Origin: Shinella kummerowiae
GTDB lineage: Bacteria; Pseudomonadota; Alphaproteobacteria; Rhizobiales; Rhizobiaceae
Direction of reading: 5' to 3'
Assembly (NCBI RefSeq): GCF_009827055.1
Contig: NZ_WUMK01000010.1
Coordinates: forward strand, 62,001-126,000
Length of the DNA stretch: 64,000 bases
In this document: positions 26,404 to 36,550 of the stretch, piece by piece
How positions within the stretch are numbered: the stretch's first letter is position 1
Layout of the letters: every line of letters begins with the position of its first letter
Program-made: the position numbers and the translations under genes
Notes under the pieces: generated by a model
What the model was told of the DNA's origin: nothing
The model's database searches: none
Seen by the model: only the letters and a program-made list of their open reading frames with translations

Positions 26404-27735
26404 ATGCACATTTCGTCTGTCGACACGCAACCGCGTGCTCCCCTGCCTTTCTACCGCCATCTCTATTTCCAGGTGATCGTCGCCATCGTCGCCGGCATGC
26501 TGGTCGGCCATTATTATCCGGAGTTCGGCGCCAGCCTGAAACCATTCGGCGATGCCTTCATCAAGCTCGTCAAGATGATTATCGCGCCGGTGATCTTCCT
26601 GACGGTCGCCACCGGCATTGCCGGCATGTCGGATCTGAGGAAAGTCGGTCGCGTCGCCGGCAAGGCCATGATCTACTTCCTCACCTTCTCCACGCTGGCG
26701 CTGGCCATCGGCATGCTGGTCGCCAATGTGGTGCAGCCGGGTGCCGGCATGCATATCGATCCCGCCTCGCTCGACGCCAATGCGGTGGCGACCTATGCGA
26801 GCAAGGCGCATGAATCGACCATCACCGGCTTCTTGATGAACATCATCCCGCAGACCATCGTCGGCGCCTTCGCGGAAGGCGACATCCTGCAGGTGCTGTT
26901 CTTCTCGGTGCTGTTCGGCATCGCGCTCGGCATGGTCGGCGAGCAGGGCAAGCCGGTCGTCGATTTCCTTCAGGCACTGACGAGCCCGATCTTCCGGCTG
27001 GTCGCCATCCTGATGAAGGCGGCGCCGATCGGCGCTTTCGGCGCCATGGCCTTCACCATCGGCAAATACGGCATCGGCTCGGTCGCCAACCTCGCCTTCC
27101 TGATCGCCACCTTCTACATCACCTCGCTTCTCTTCGTCTTCGTGGTGCTGGGCGCCGTCGCCAGATACAACGGCTTCTCGATCCTCGCGCTCATCCGCTA
27201 CATCAAGGAGGAACTGCTGCTCGTTCTCGGCACCTCGTCCTCCGAAGCGGCACTGCCGGGCCTGATGCAGAAGATGGAAAAGGCCGGCTGCAAGCGCTCG
27301 GTCGTCGGCCTCGTCATTCCCACCGGCTATTCGTTCAATCTCGACGGCACCAACATCTACATGACGCTCGCAGCCCTCTTCATCGCACAGGCGGTCGATA
27401 TCCCGCTGTCGTTCGGTGATCAGCTGCTTCTTCTCCTCGTCGCCATGCTGAGCTCGAAGGGTGCCGCCGGCATCACGGGCGCCGGCTTCATCACGCTTGC
27501 CGCCACGCTTTCGGTCGTGCCCTCCGTGCCGGTCGCCGGCATGGCGCTGATCCTCGGCATCGATCGTTTCATGTCGGAATGCCGCGCGCTCACCAACTTC
27601 GTCGGCAACGCCGTCGCCACCATCGTCGTCGCCCGCTGGGAAAACGAACTGGACGAGGCGAAGTTGAAGGAAGTGCTGGGCGGCGCCGCACCGGAAACGC
27701 TGATCGAGGAACCCGTTCTCCAGCCGGCTGAATAA
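26404..27735 (+). CDS. dctA: C4-dicarboxylate transporter DctA
   Basis: A 443-residue sodium/proton:dicarboxylate symporter (GltP/DctA family, usual length about 430-450). Eight membrane helices and two hairpins; the substrate-site motifs [10 protein letters not shown] and [14 protein letters not shown] are intact. The ATG at 26404 has GGAGGAAG directly upstream; an earlier in-frame ATG lacks this. It imports succinate, malate and fumarate. Transcription is from the sigma54 promoter under DctBD, and an intrinsic terminator follows. Confidence 0.96.
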   Translation: MHISSVDTQPRAPLPFYRHLYFQVIVAIVAGMLVGHYYPEFGASLKPFGDAFIKLVKMIIAPVIFLTVATGIAGMSDLRKVGRVAGKAMIYFLTFSTLALAIGMLVANVVQPGAGMHIDPASLDANAVATYASKAHESTITGFLMNIIPQTIVGAFAEGDILQVLFFSVLFGIALGMVGEQGKPVVDFLQALTSPIFRLVAILMKAAPIGAFGAMAFTIGKYGIGSVANLAFLIATFYITSLLFVFVVLGAVARYNGFSILALIRYIKEELLLVLGTSSSEAALPGLMQKMEKAGCKRSVVGLVIPTGYSFNLDGTNIYMTLAALFIAQAVDIPLSFGDQLLLLLVAMLSSKGAAGITGAGFITLAATLSVVPSVPVAGMALILGIDRFMSECRALTNFVGNAVATIVVARWENELDEAKLKEVLGGAAPETLIEEPVLQPAE

Positions 27736-27762
27736 TCATCCGGCCGGCAAACGCACCAGTAC

Positions 27763-27796
27763 GAGGCGCCGCTCTCCGTGCGGCGCCTTTTTGTTT
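27763..27796 (+). terminator. Rho-independent terminator of dctA
   Basis: An 8-bp GC stem (AGGCGCCG / CGGCGCCT, 27764-27771 with 27781-27788), a 9-nt loop and TTTTTGTTT. It is 28 bp after the dctA stop. Confidence 0.9.
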
Positions 27797-27829
27797 GCGC
27801 CAGTCGCTACCCGCCGTCGGCTCGTGGTG

Positions 27830-29788
27830 CTATTGCGCGGCGAACATCGGCCCGCCCTTGTGAGCGGGAAAGCCGTAACCGTTAATCATGACCAGATCGA
27901 TGTCGCCGGGTCGCGTGGCGACCCCCTCCGCGAGCAATGCTTTCCCCTCATCGACCATGGCCATGAGCAGACGATCCATGATTTCCTCTGCCGTAAAAGC
28001 GCGCGGAACGATGTCTTTCTTCACCCGCGCCGCGTCGATCAACGCCGTCACGACGGGATCGACCATGCGTTCGCCGTTTGCGTAGGTGTACCAACCGAGG
28101 CCGGTCTTGCGGCCAAGACGACCAGCCTCGCACAGTCTGTCGGCGATCTCGACATAGCGCTCCGCCGGGTCGCGGGCTGCAGCCTGTCGCTTGCGGCGCG
28201 CCCAGGCGATGTCGAGGCCGGCCATGTCATTGACGGCGAAAATGCCCATCGGAAAGCCATAGGCCTCAAGCGCGGCATCGATCTGGTACGGCAGGGCGCC
28301 ATCCTCGAGCATGAACTCCGCCTCGCGGCGATAGGCAGAGAAGATGCGGTTGCCGATGAAACCTTCGGTGACGCCGCAGACCACGGCTAGCTTGCCGAGG
28401 CGTTTGACGAAAGCGAGCGCGCTGGCCAGCACATCGGGCGCGGTTTTCGCGCAATCGACGACCTCCACCAGCCGCATGACATTGGCCGGCGAGAAGAAAT
28501 GCAGGCCGACCACCCGGGACGGATCGGCCGTGGCGGCCGCAATCGTATCCGGATCGAGATAGCTCGTATTGGTCGCCAGAATGGCGCCCGGCGCCACGAT
28601 GCCGTCGAGCGTGCGAAACAGCGCCGTCTTGACGGAAAGATCGTCGAAGACGGCTTCCACGACGAGGTCGGCGGTCGCAAGGTCCTTCGCCTCGGCGGTC
28701 GTTTCCAGCCGGGCAAGGCATGCATCGCGTGCCTCCGCCGTCAGACGCCTGGATTGCACGGCCTTGTCGAGAAGGCCGGCGATGCGCTCGTGTCCACTGG
28801 CCGCGGCCTCGCGAGTCTGCTCCAACGCGACGACGCGGTAACCGCTGGTCAGCGCCGAGACAGCAATGCCGGAGCCCATCAGCCCGGTGCCGACCACCCC
28901 GACGGTGTCGATCCGCCGCGGCGCCACATCGGCGAGCGTTTCGACCTTGCCGGCGGCGCGCTCGGCGAAAAAGACGTGCCGCAGGGCCGCCGATTCCGTG
29001 GAATCGCGCAAATGCAGGAATGTGGCGCGCTCCTCCGCCAAGCCCTGTTCGAGGCCGAGGCTGCCTGCGGCCCTCACAAGGCGAACAGCCTCAGCGGGGG
29101 CGGACTGGCCGCGGCTCTTGGCAATGATCTTTGTCGCCGCCATGTCGATAGCGGCGCTGTCCGCGGCGGGAACATTCATCCCGCCGGTGCGGCGAAGCGG
29201 TCGCCCAGCATTGTCACGCACGGCCGCAACGGCCGCCGTGAGAGGGTCGGCAACGACGGCATCGGCGAGGCCGAGCGCTAAGGCTTCGTCCGCCTTTGCC
29301 GCCCGCCCCGTTCCGATGAGGTCGATGGCTGCAATCGTGCCGATCAGGCGCGGCAGCCTCTGTGTTCCACCGGCACCGGGAACGATGCCGAGTTTCACCT
29401 CCGGCAGGCCGAACGTGGCGGTCTCGCCGGCAATGCGCCCATGGCAGGCGAGCGCGACCTCGCAACCGCCGCCAAGTGCTGCACCGTTCACGGCGCAGAT
29501 TACGGGTTTATCGAAAGCCTCGATCCGGTCGATCACGTCAGGCAGCGACGGCCCGACCGGGGGCGTGCCGAACTCTCGGATATCCGCCCCGCCGATAAAG
29601 GTGCGGCCTGCGCCCGAGATGACAAGCCCGACGATATGCGATGCGTTGACAGTGTAATCCAGCGCTGCGACCAGCCCGGACCGGACATGCACCGAGAGGG
29701 CGTTGACGGGCGGATTGTCGATGGCAACGACGAGCACGCCGCCCTCCAGGCGGGCAGAAACACTCTGCGAAAATCGCATCTCGGCCAT
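27830..29788 (-). CDS. Bifunctional enoyl-CoA hydratase/3-hydroxyacyl-CoA dehydrogenase (FadB/FadJ-like)
   Basis: A 652-residue fusion: N-terminal crotonase domain (about 1-190, with oxyanion-hole segment ISGAGRTFIGGADI and ALGGGCEVALACHG), then an NAD-binding 3-hydroxyacyl-CoA dehydrogenase domain (about 290-475, VGVVGTGLMGSGIA) and its C-terminal helical domains (GFIGNRIFSAYRREAEFML). It is shorter than FadB (about 730) but typical of the peroxisomal-type fusion. A GTG at 29803 overlapping the RidA stop is an alternative start; the ATG at 29788 has GAGG upstream. As last gene of the aminobenzoyl-CoA operon it can hydrate and oxidise the ring-derived CoA ester. Confidence 0.9.
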   Translation of the reverse strand: MAEMRFSQSVSARLEGGVLVVAIDNPPVNALSVHVRSGLVAALDYTVNASHIVGLVISGAGRTFIGGADIREFGTPPVGPSLPDVIDRIEAFDKPVICAVNGAALGGGCEVALACHGRIAGETATFGLPEVKLGIVPGAGGTQRLPRLIGTIAAIDLIGTGRAAKADEALALGLADAVVADPLTAAVAAVRDNAGRPLRRTGGMNVPAADSAAIDMAATKIIAKSRGQSAPAEAVRLVRAAGSLGLEQGLAEERATFLHLRDSTESAALRHVFFAERAAGKVETLADVAPRRIDTVGVVGTGLMGSGIAVSALTSGYRVVALEQTREAAASGHERIAGLLDKAVQSRRLTAEARDACLARLETTAEAKDLATADLVVEAVFDDLSVKTALFRTLDGIVAPGAILATNTSYLDPDTIAAATADPSRVVGLHFFSPANVMRLVEVVDCAKTAPDVLASALAFVKRLGKLAVVCGVTEGFIGNRIFSAYRREAEFMLEDGALPYQIDAALEAYGFPMGIFAVNDMAGLDIAWARRKRQAAARDPAERYVEIADRLCEAGRLGRKTGLGWYTYANGERMVDPVVTALIDAARVKKDIVPRAFTAEEIMDRLLMAMVDEGKALLAEGVATRPGDIDLVMINGYGFPAHKGGPMFAAQ

Positions 29789-29799
29789 TGCGGCAAGCC

Positions 29800-30195
29800 T
29801 CACTCTGGGACGACCGCGGTGGCCTGGATTTCGATCTTGGCGCGATCCTCTACCAGTGCGACCACCTGCATCGCCGCCATCGCCGGATAATGCCTGCCGA
29901 TGGTCTCGCGGTAGGCCTGGCCAATGCCGCGCAGGTTGCCGAGATATTCCTGCTTGTCGGTGAAATACCAGGTCATCGTGGTGATGTGATGGGGCTCGGC
30001 GCCGCCTGCCGCGAGCACGGCGACGACGTTCTTCAGTGTCTGGCGCACCTGTTCCACAAAATCGTCGGTCTCGAATTCGGAGCGCTCGTTCCAGCCGATC
30101 TGGCCGCCGACGAAAAATGTGCGGCCCGTTGCCGCCACGCCGTTGGAATAGCCGATGGGCTTCGCCCAGCCTTCAGGTTGCAGGATGGTGTGCAT
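29800..30195 (-). CDS. RidA family protein (reactive enamine/imine deaminase)
   Basis: A 131-residue YjgF/RidA-family protein. Family blocks FFVGGQIGW and the C-terminal ALVEDRAKIEIQATAVV are seen; the conserved Arg of active RidA is not obvious at its usual place, so deaminase activity is not certain. It overlaps the thioesterase gene by 23 bp and sits in the CoA-catabolic operon. Products of 2-aminobenzoyl-CoA reduction carry an enamine that must be hydrolysed, and a RidA-like protein would suit this step; that is inference. Confidence 0.87.
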   Translation of the reverse strand: MHTILQPEGWAKPIGYSNGVAATGRTFFVGGQIGWNERSEFETDDFVEQVRQTLKNVVAVLAAGGAEPHHITTMTWYFTDKQEYLGNLRGIGQAYRETIGRHYPAMAAMQVVALVEDRAKIEIQATAVVPE

Positions 30196-30601
30196 GGGGC
30201 GTCTCCAGATGAGATGTCAGTGCGGTGCGAATATCGTCCGGCCAAGGAAGCGAGGCGTGGCTGTCGAGCGAGGTGGCGACGATGCGGTGTTTGGCGGTCC
30301 AGAGCTCAATGCCCCGCGCCGACACCGTATGCTCCATGTCGAGTGACGAACGGCCGATGCCGTGCACCGCGAGCGCGAAATCCAGTTCGTCGCCCTGAAA
30401 GCCTGGGCGGCGGAACGTGAGGTCGAGGCGCACCGTCGGCACGCCGATGCGCCGCTCGTCGGTCATCGCCTTCCAGGGAAAACCGAGTGAGGCGAAGAAA
30501 TCCTCCAGCACGCCCACGAGGATGTTGAGATAGGACGGGAAGTAGGCGATCCCCGAAGGGTCGCAATCCCCGAACCGCAGCGGCTTTTTGGTCGTGTACA
30601 C
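30173..30601 (-). CDS. Acyl-CoA thioesterase (4-hydroxybenzoyl-CoA thioesterase type, hotdog fold)
   Basis: A 142-residue hotdog-fold protein. I choose GTG at 30601, preceded by AGGAGG about 10 bp upstream; the frame further upstream runs through the acyl-CoA dehydrogenase end and has no family match. The motif RFGDCDPSGIAYFPSYL contains the Asp of the 4HBT active site (D-x-x-G). It would release CoA from a dead-end or product thioester within this operon. It lies 14 bp after the acyl-CoA dehydrogenase. Confidence 0.85.
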   Translation of the reverse strand: MYTTKKPLRFGDCDPSGIAYFPSYLNILVGVLEDFFASLGFPWKAMTDERRIGVPTVRLDLTFRRPGFQGDELDFALAVHGIGRSSLDMEHTVSARGIELWTAKHRIVATSLDSHASLPWPDDIRTALTSHLETPHAHHPAT

Positions 30602-30615
30602 GATGGCCTGCCCTC

Positions 30616-31803
30616 CTATCGCGCCGAGCTCTTCATCAGCTCGCGGCCGATGATGAGCTTTTGCACTTCCGTCGCGCCCTCGTAGATGCGCAGTGCCCTG
30701 ATCTCGCGGTAGAGCCGCTCGGTGATCTCGCCGGAGCGCACGCCGCGGCCACCGAAAAGCTGGAGCGCCTGGTCGATGACCCACTGCGCATTTTCCGTCG
30801 CCGTCATCTTCGCCATCGCCGCTTCACGCGTCGTCGACAGCTTCTGCACATCGCGCTTCCACGCGGTGCGGCATGTCAGCAGCGCCGCGGCATCGATGGC
30901 GGTCGCCATCTCGCCAAGCGTGCTTTGCGCTGTCGGCAGATCGGCCAGCGTCGCGCCGAACATCTTTCGGTTTTTGGCGTGCGACACCGCTTCATCGAGT
31001 GCGCGGCGCGCGAAGCCGGTGGCGGCGGCGGCGACCGATGGGCGAAAAATGTCGAGCGTGCGCATGGCGATCTTGAAGCCTTCGCCGGGGCTTCCGAGAA
31101 GCTGTGTTGCCGGAATGCGGCAATTGTCGAAACGGATGCGGGCGAGTGGATGCGGTGCAATCGTCTCGATGCGCTCGGCAATCGTGAAGCCTGGCGTATC
31201 CGCGAAGACGACGAAAGCGGAAATGCCGCGCGTGCCGGGCGCCTCTCCGGTGCGGGCGAAGACCGTGTAGACATCGGCAATGCCGCCGTTCGAGATCCAG
31301 GTTTTTTCACCGTCGAGCACGAAATCGTCGCCGTCGCGGCGCGCCGCACAGGCAAGGGCAGCGACATCCGATCCGGCCTCCGGCTCGGAAAGCGCAAAAG
31401 CCGAGATCCATTCGCCGGTCGCGACCTTGGGCAGGATGCGTTCCTTCAGCGCCTGCGAGCCGGAAAGGCTGATCGCGCCGGTGCCGAGCCCCTGCATGGC
31501 GAAGGCGAAGTCGGCGAGGCCATCGGCATAGGCAAGCGTCTCGCGCGCAAGGCAGAGTGCCCGGCTGTCGATCTCCTCGCGCGCACCGCCGAACGCTCCT
31601 GGCACGCAGTGGCGAAGAAGGCCAGCGGCACCAAGGGCTCCCACCAGCTGCCGGCAGGCGGCATCGACATTGCTGTGATCGACGTCGTCGAGGCCGCCAC
31701 GGGCAATGAAACCGTCAAGCTCGGCCGCAAGGGTGCGATGGCTCTCGTCGAAGAACGGCCAGTCGAGGTGATCGCGTGTCGGCGTCTTCGGGTCGGCGTG
31801 CAT
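30616..31803 (-). CDS. Acyl-CoA dehydrogenase
   Basis: A 395-residue FAD-dependent acyl-CoA dehydrogenase, full length. Signatures: [15 protein letters not shown] (FAD/substrate loop), [18 protein letters not shown], and the C-terminal [19 protein letters not shown] segment near the FAD adenine. The ATG at 31803 has GGGGAACTGACC upstream; longer upstream frames are shadows of the hydratase gene. In the operon it would oxidise an acyl-CoA to enoyl-CoA, one of the beta-oxidation-like steps after ring dearomatisation. Confidence 0.92.
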   Translation of the reverse strand: MHADPKTPTRDHLDWPFFDESHRTLAAELDGFIARGGLDDVDHSNVDAACRQLVGALGAAGLLRHCVPGAFGGAREEIDSRALCLARETLAYADGLADFAFAMQGLGTGAISLSGSQALKERILPKVATGEWISAFALSEPEAGSDVAALACAARRDGDDFVLDGEKTWISNGGIADVYTVFARTGEAPGTRGISAFVVFADTPGFTIAERIETIAPHPLARIRFDNCRIPATQLLGSPGEGFKIAMRTLDIFRPSVAAAATGFARRALDEAVSHAKNRKMFGATLADLPTAQSTLGEMATAIDAAALLTCRTAWKRDVQKLSTTREAAMAKMTATENAQWVIDQALQLFGGRGVRSGEITERLYREIRALRIYEGATEVQKLIIGRELMKSSAR

Positions 31804-31805
31804 GG

Positions 31806-32648
31806 TCAGTTCCCCTCGAAGACCGGCTTCGTCTTGGCGGCAAAGGCGTCGAAGGCGCGACGGAAATCGCCGGTCGCCATGCAGATCGCCTGCGCCTGCG
31901 CTTCCGCCTCGATCATCTGGTCGATGCCCATCGCCCATTCCTGATCGAGCATCTTTTTCGTCATGGCATGGGCGAACCACGGACCATCGGCGATCGTGCG
32001 GGCAAACTTTTGCGCTTCGGCGAGCAGCGTATCGCGCTCGTGCACGGCATTGTAAAACCCCCAGGCATGGCCTTCCGCCGCCGTCATGACCCGTCCGGTG
32101 AAGAGCAACTCGGCGGCACGGCCCTGGCCGATGATGCGGGGGAGGATACCGCAGGCGCCCATATCCGCACCGGCAAGCCCGACACGGGTGAACAGGAACG
32201 CCGTCTTCGCCTCCGGTGTTGCGATACGGAAATCCGCGGCCATTGCCAGAATGGCGCCGGCACCGGCGCAAATGCCATCCACGGCCGCGATGATCGGTTG
32301 CGAGCAGGCGCGCATCTGGCGCACCAGTTCGCCGGTCATGCGGGTGAAGTCGAGAAGATCCGGCATAGCCATGCGCGTCAGCGGCTCGATGATCTCGAAC
32401 ACATCCCCGCCGGAGGAGAAATTGGCCCCGGCGCCGGTCAGCACGACCACGCGGATATCGCTGGCGCGCGAAAGTGCCCGGAAGAGATCGCCAAGCTCTT
32501 CATAGCTTTCGAAGGTCAGCGGGTTCTTCTTGTCCGGGCGGTTGAGCGTGATCGTGGCGACGCGGCCGTCGGCATCCGTTTCGAACAGGAAGTGTTTTGC
32601 CTCATGACCCTTGAAGGGACGTTTCTTGGCCTGCATGGGGTTCGTCAT
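31806..32648 (-). CDS. Enoyl-CoA hydratase/isomerase family protein
   Basis: A 280-residue crotonase-fold protein with an N-terminal extension of about 20 residues. Oxyanion-hole residues lie in [15 protein letters not shown] and [19 protein letters not shown]. The usual second acidic catalytic residue region reads [16 protein letters not shown] take the ATG at 32648, which follows GAGGAGAG, 11 bp after the SDR stop; a GTG at 32663 overlapping that stop is an alternative. It acts in the CoA-ester pathway of the operon, perhaps in ring cleavage or hydration. Confidence 0.9.
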   Translation of the reverse strand: MTNPMQAKKRPFKGHEAKHFLFETDADGRVATITLNRPDKKNPLTFESYEELGDLFRALSRASDIRVVVLTGAGANFSSGGDVFEIIEPLTRMAMPDLLDFTRMTGELVRQMRACSQPIIAAVDGICAGAGAILAMAADFRIATPEAKTAFLFTRVGLAGADMGACGILPRIIGQGRAAELLFTGRVMTAAEGHAWGFYNAVHERDTLLAEAQKFARTIADGPWFAHAMTKKMLDQEWAMGIDQMIEAEAQAQAICMATGDFRRAFDAFAAKTKPVFEGN

Positions 32649-32659
32649 GTCGTCTCTCC

Positions 32660-33430
32660 TCACAGGATTTCGCCGCCGGCGACCGCGATGGCCTGGCCGG
32701 TGATCGCAGTCGCCTTTTCCGAGACGAGCCAGGAAATGGTGTGGGCCACCTCGCCGGGTGTCACCAGCCGGCCCTGAGGATTGGCGCGGGCGAGGGTAGC
32801 GCGGGCGTCCTCGCGCGAGCGGCCGGTCTTCTCGCTGATCGTGTCGAGCGCGCCATCGATGAGCGGCGTGTCGGTGAAACCCGGGCAGACGGCATTGACG
32901 GTCACGTCGCTACGCGCCAGCTCCAGTGCCAGCGCCCGCGTCAGACCGATGACACCATGTTTGGATGCGCAATAGGCCGAGACATAGGCGTAGCCGGTAA
33001 GGCCGGCGGTGCTGGCGACATTGACGATCCGGCCGTTCCCGGCCCGGCGCACGGAGGCGAGTGCGGCCTGCGTCACCAGAAAGACGCCCGTCAAGTTGAT
33101 GGAAAGGACCCGTTGCCAGAGCGCCAGGTCGGTTTTCTCGAAAGGCGCGGACGGCGCCTCGCCGGCACAATTGACGAGGACCGCAATATCGTCGGCTTGC
33201 GCGATGGCGCCGGCGATCCCGCGTTCTACCGACCCGGCATCGGTCACGTCGAAACCGTGGTGAACGAAGGCCTCTCCGCCTGACGCACGGATTTCATCGC
33301 GCACGGCCTCCAGCGGGGCTGCGCGCCGGCCTGCAAGGCTCACGGTATGGCCATCGGCTGCGAGGGCAAGCGCTATCGCCTTGCCAATGCCGCTGCCGGC
33401 GCCTGTGACGAGAGCGTGCCGTCTGCTCAT
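32660..33430 (-). CDS. SDR family oxidoreductase (3-hydroxyacyl-CoA dehydrogenase-like)
   Basis: A 256-residue classical SDR with [20 protein letters not shown], catalytic Ser in NVASTAG and YCASK, and the C-terminal [13 protein letters not shown]. It overlaps the flavoprotein gene by 4 bp (ATGA). Its place between the monooxygenase/reductase and the hydratase suggests reduction or oxidation of a cyclic 3-hydroxyacyl/ketoacyl-CoA. Confidence 0.9.
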   Translation of the reverse strand: MSRRHALVTGAGSGIGKAIALALAADGHTVSLAGRRAAPLEAVRDEIRASGGEAFVHHGFDVTDAGSVERGIAGAIAQADDIAVLVNCAGEAPSAPFEKTDLALWQRVLSINLTGVFLVTQAALASVRRAGNGRIVNVASTAGLTGYAYVSAYCASKHGVIGLTRALALELARSDVTVNAVCPGFTDTPLIDGALDTISEKTGRSREDARATLARANPQGRLVTPGEVAHTISWLVSEKATAITGQAIAVAGGEIL

Positions 33431-35748
33431 GACTTGCCCGCCGTCGTTGCCGCACGGGCGAGGTTATTCACATATTGCCCGCGGGCGGAATGGTACTGTT
33501 TTGGCCAGGGCTGGGCGTCATAGCCGATCTTCGCCGCCTCGTGCAGGACGAAGGAGGGGTCGGCCAGATGCGGGCGGGCGACGGCGCAGAGATCCGCACG
33601 GCCGGCTGCGATGATCGAATTGGCGTGGTCGGCCTCGGAAATCGCCCCAACGGCAATGGTCGGCACCTGGATCTCATTGCGGATCTTGTCGGAGAACGGC
33701 GTCTGGAACAGGCGGCCATAGACCGGCTTTTCCTCCTTCACCACCTGGCCGGAGGAGCAATCGATCATGTCAGCGCCGGCCTCCTTGAACATCCGGGCGA
33801 AAATCGCCGCGTCCTCCGGCGTGTTGCCGCCTTCGAGCCAGTCATGCGTCGACAGGCGCACCGAGATCGGCTTGTCCTCGGGCCACACCTTGCGGATGGC
33901 GTGGAACACTTCGAGCGGGAAGCGGGCGCGGGCCGCGTGCTCGCCGCCGTAGCCGTCGGTGCGCCGGTTGGTCAGCGGCGACAGGAAGCTCGACAGCAGA
34001 TAGCCGTGCGCGGCGTGCAGTTCGAGGATATCGAAGCCGAGATCACGCGCCCGTTCGGTCGCCTGCACGAAGTCGTCGATGACGCGGTCCATATCTTCTC
34101 GGGTCATTTCACGCGGCGTCTGGGAATGGGCGAGATAGGGTAGCGCGGAAGCAGACATCAGCGGCCAGCCGCCCTCCGCAAGCGGCTGGTCGATCCCCTC
34201 CCAGGCCAGCTTCGTGGCGCCCTTGCGTCCCGCATGGCCGAGCTGGATACCGATCTTGGCCGGCGTCTGATGGTGGACGAAATCGACGATGCGCTGGAAG
34301 GCCTGTTGCTGATCGTCGTTCCACAGGCCAAGGCAGCCGGGCGTGATGCGGGCATCGGGCGACACGCAGGTCATTTCGGGGAAGACGAGGGCGGCACCGC
34401 CCATGGCGCGCGCGCCGAGATGCACGAGGTGGAAATCGCCCGGCACGCCGTCCGTCGCCGAATACATCGCCATCGGCGACACCACGATGCGGTTGCGCAG
34501 CGTCAGGCCACGGAGTTTGAACGGTGTGAACATCGGCGGCGGCACCGTGCCGTTTGCCGCAGGCTCCGCGCCCGCCTGTTCGGCGAACCAGCGCTCGAAA
34601 CCTTCAAGCCAGACCTTGTCGCGCAGGCGAAGATTCTCGTGGCTGATGCGCTGCGAGCGGGTCAGCATCGAATACATGAACTGCTCGGGCTCCAGCGTAT
34701 CGGCATAACGCGTGCCGACGACCTCGAACCATTCCATGGCGTTGCGCGCGGCATTCTGGATGCGGGCGACGTCGACGCGGCGCACGTCTTCGTAAGCCGC
34801 GAGCACGGCGGAGATTTGCGCCTTGTCGTGGCCGAGCCTGTCGAATTGACGGGTCAGCTCGATCGCATCGTCGATGGCGAGCTTGGTGCCCGAGCCGATG
34901 GCGAAATGGGCGGTATGAGCGCTGTCGCCCATCAGCACGACATGGCTGTTGCCGTTGAAATGGCTCCACTTCTCGCAGATCAACCGGCCGAAGTTCAGCC
35001 AGGCCGAGCCGCGCTGATGCCGCGCATTGGTCATCAGCGAATGGCCGTCCAGCGTGCCGGAAAAGAGCTTTTCGCAGAACTCGATGGACTGTTGCTGGTC
35101 CATCCGGTCAAGGCCATGGGCCTTGTAGACGTCGTCCGTCGTCTCGACAATGAAGGTCGAGGTCGTGTCGTCGAAGCGATAGATATGCGACTGGAACCAG
35201 CCGTGCTCTGTGCGCTGGAAATCGAAGGTGAAGGCATCGAACAGCTTGTTGGTGCCAAGCCAGATATAGCGGTTGGGCCGCACGACCATGTCGGGTTGGA
35301 AGACTTCGGCATATTTGTTGCGGATGCGCGAATTGACACCATCCGACGCGATGATGAGATCCGCATCGGCAAATTCCGCCTCGCTTTCCACATCGCGCTC
35401 GAACAGCAGTTCGACGCCGAGTTCCAAGCAGCGGTCCTGCAGGATGTTGAGCATCTTCCGGCGGCCGATGCCGACGAAGCCGTGGCCCGTCGTGCGGATC
35501 TTGCGGCCCTTGAAGACGAGTTCGATGTCGTCCCAATGGTTGAAGGAGACCTCGATCGCCTCCGCCGTCTCCGGATCCCATTGGCGCATCGACTGCATGG
35601 TGGCATCGGAAAAGACCACCCCCCAGCCAAATGTATCGAATGCGCGGTTGCGCTCGACGACAGTGATCTGGTGTTCCGGGTGCTGGCGTTTCATGAGCAG
35701 CGCAAAGTAGAGACCGGCAGGCCCACCACCGATACAGACGATCCGCAT
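33427..35748 (-). CDS. Two-domain flavoprotein: 2-aminobenzoyl-CoA (or salicylyl-CoA) monooxygenase/reductase
   Basis: A 773-residue fusion. Residues 1 to about 390 form an FAD aromatic hydroxylase domain ([17 protein letters not shown] at the N-terminus, [21 protein letters not shown] in the middle). From about 406 an old-yellow-enzyme domain follows ([34 protein letters not shown]). This exact architecture is known from 2-aminobenzoyl-CoA monooxygenase/reductase of Azoarcus evansii and from salicylyl-CoA 5-hydroxylases. The ATG at 35748 has GGAGGAGAAC upstream. With a ligase, kynureninase and beta-oxidation genes nearby, 2-aminobenzoyl-CoA is the best substrate guess: monooxygenation and reduction dearomatise the ring. 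It leads a seven-gene operon. Confidence 0.92.
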   Translation of the reverse strand: MRIVCIGGGPAGLYFALLMKRQHPEHQITVVERNRAFDTFGWGVVFSDATMQSMRQWDPETAEAIEVSFNHWDDIELVFKGRKIRTTGHGFVGIGRRKMLNILQDRCLELGVELLFERDVESEAEFADADLIIASDGVNSRIRNKYAEVFQPDMVVRPNRYIWLGTNKLFDAFTFDFQRTEHGWFQSHIYRFDDTTSTFIVETTDDVYKAHGLDRMDQQQSIEFCEKLFSGTLDGHSLMTNARHQRGSAWLNFGRLICEKWSHFNGNSHVVLMGDSAHTAHFAIGSGTKLAIDDAIELTRQFDRLGHDKAQISAVLAAYEDVRRVDVARIQNAARNAMEWFEVVGTRYADTLEPEQFMYSMLTRSQRISHENLRLRDKVWLEGFERWFAEQAGAEPAANGTVPPPMFTPFKLRGLTLRNRIVVSPMAMYSATDGVPGDFHLVHLGARAMGGAALVFPEMTCVSPDARITPGCLGLWNDDQQQAFQRIVDFVHHQTPAKIGIQLGHAGRKGATKLAWEGIDQPLAEGGWPLMSASALPYLAHSQTPREMTREDMDRVIDDFVQATERARDLGFDILELHAAHGYLLSSFLSPLTNRRTDGYGGEHAARARFPLEVFHAIRKVWPEDKPISVRLSTHDWLEGGNTPEDAAIFARMFKEAGADMIDCSSGQVVKEEKPVYGRLFQTPFSDKIRNEIQVPTIAVGAISEADHANSIIAAGRADLCAVARPHLADPSFVLHEAAKIGYDAQPWPKQYHSARGQYVNNLARAATTAGKS

Positions 35749-35840
35749 GTCGTTCTCCTCCCGAGGTCCGGCTGCGCGTGTCGCTGTCAAGACGCTGGGC
35801 GTCTCGGACTGCGGGAAGCAAGGTGGACCCGTTCGAAAGA

Positions 35841-35858
35841 AATTTCAAGCTTAAAATT
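35841..35858. promoter_or_regulatory. Candidate MarR operator upstream of the monooxygenase/reductase operon
   Basis: An 18-bp near-perfect palindrome, AATTTCAAGCTTAAAATT, in which 8 of 9 symmetric pairs match. It lies 92 bp upstream of the flavoprotein start and downstream of the MarR gene. A related 18-mer (15 of 18 identical) occurs at 49794-49811 upstream of the ligase operon. Confidence 0.65.
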
Positions 35859-35945
35859 GTTTTGGGCGTGCCGATGTCGTCCAGCCGACGCTCTAAGCGG
35901 GGCCGACCCGTCTCAAGCGGACATCAGAAAGGACGAGAGGGCGCC

Positions 35946-36470
35946 TCAGGCACCCTTGGCGAGGGACGCGACGATAGAGCGTTTAAGCTTGGCAAGCTCA
36001 TCCATCAGCACGCCGCCATCGTTCGGTGCCAGGCCGGCGAAGAGGTCCGAGATCCAGTCGGCATGGCGGGCCGCCATTTTCTCGAATTCGCCACGGCCGA
36101 AGGGGGTAAGCGCGATGATCTGCACGCGTCGGTCGGTCGGCAGCGTCGTGCGACTGAGATGCCCGCTCTCGGTCAGCCGCTCCACCAGAACCGTGATATT
36201 GCCCGGCGAGACCATCATGCGCTTGGAGACTTCGCCGAGCACCATGCCATCCGGCGCACGTTCGAGCTGGGCCATCAGGTCGAAGCGCGGCAGGGTCGAA
36301 TCGAATTCTTCCCTCAACCGCCGCCGCACCTCGCTCTCGACCAGGGTCGAACACGTCAACAGGCGCAGCCACAGCCGAAGCTCGGCGCGGTGATCGTGCG
36401 GAGCCTCCAAGACCTTGGTTTCGCCATCCAGCCAATCCGGCGCGATGTCGAACGTGTCGTCACCCGTCAT
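35946..36470 (-). CDS. MarR family transcriptional regulator
   Basis: A 174-residue MarR-type winged-helix regulator: N-terminal dimerisation helix, HTH and wing around LGEVSKRMMVSPGNITVLVERL and RTTLPTDRRVQIIALTP. Members of this kind often repress aromatic-acid CoA-pathway genes and respond to aryl-CoA esters. It is just upstream of and codirectional with the monooxygenase/reductase operon (197-bp gap with an operator-like palindrome). Confidence 0.9.
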   Translation of the reverse strand: MTGDDTFDIAPDWLDGETKVLEAPHDHRAELRLWLRLLTCSTLVESEVRRRLREEFDSTLPRFDLMAQLERAPDGMVLGEVSKRMMVSPGNITVLVERLTESGHLSRTTLPTDRRVQIIALTPFGRGEFEKMAARHADWISDLFAGLAPNDGGVLMDELAKLKRSIVASLAKGA

Positions 36471-36550
36471 TGCAAATGCCCGCTTTCTATCCCGTCACCT
36501 TGTCTTTTAGAGATGTTTCCAGCGCTTGGACAGGCCGGACCGTCGCGCCG

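Noticed and set aside
34234-36393. 719-codon open frame on the + strand opposite the monooxygenase/reductase and MarR genes
   Set aside because: It is a GC-driven antisense shadow: it spans two real genes, is low in complexity and shows no domain motifs.
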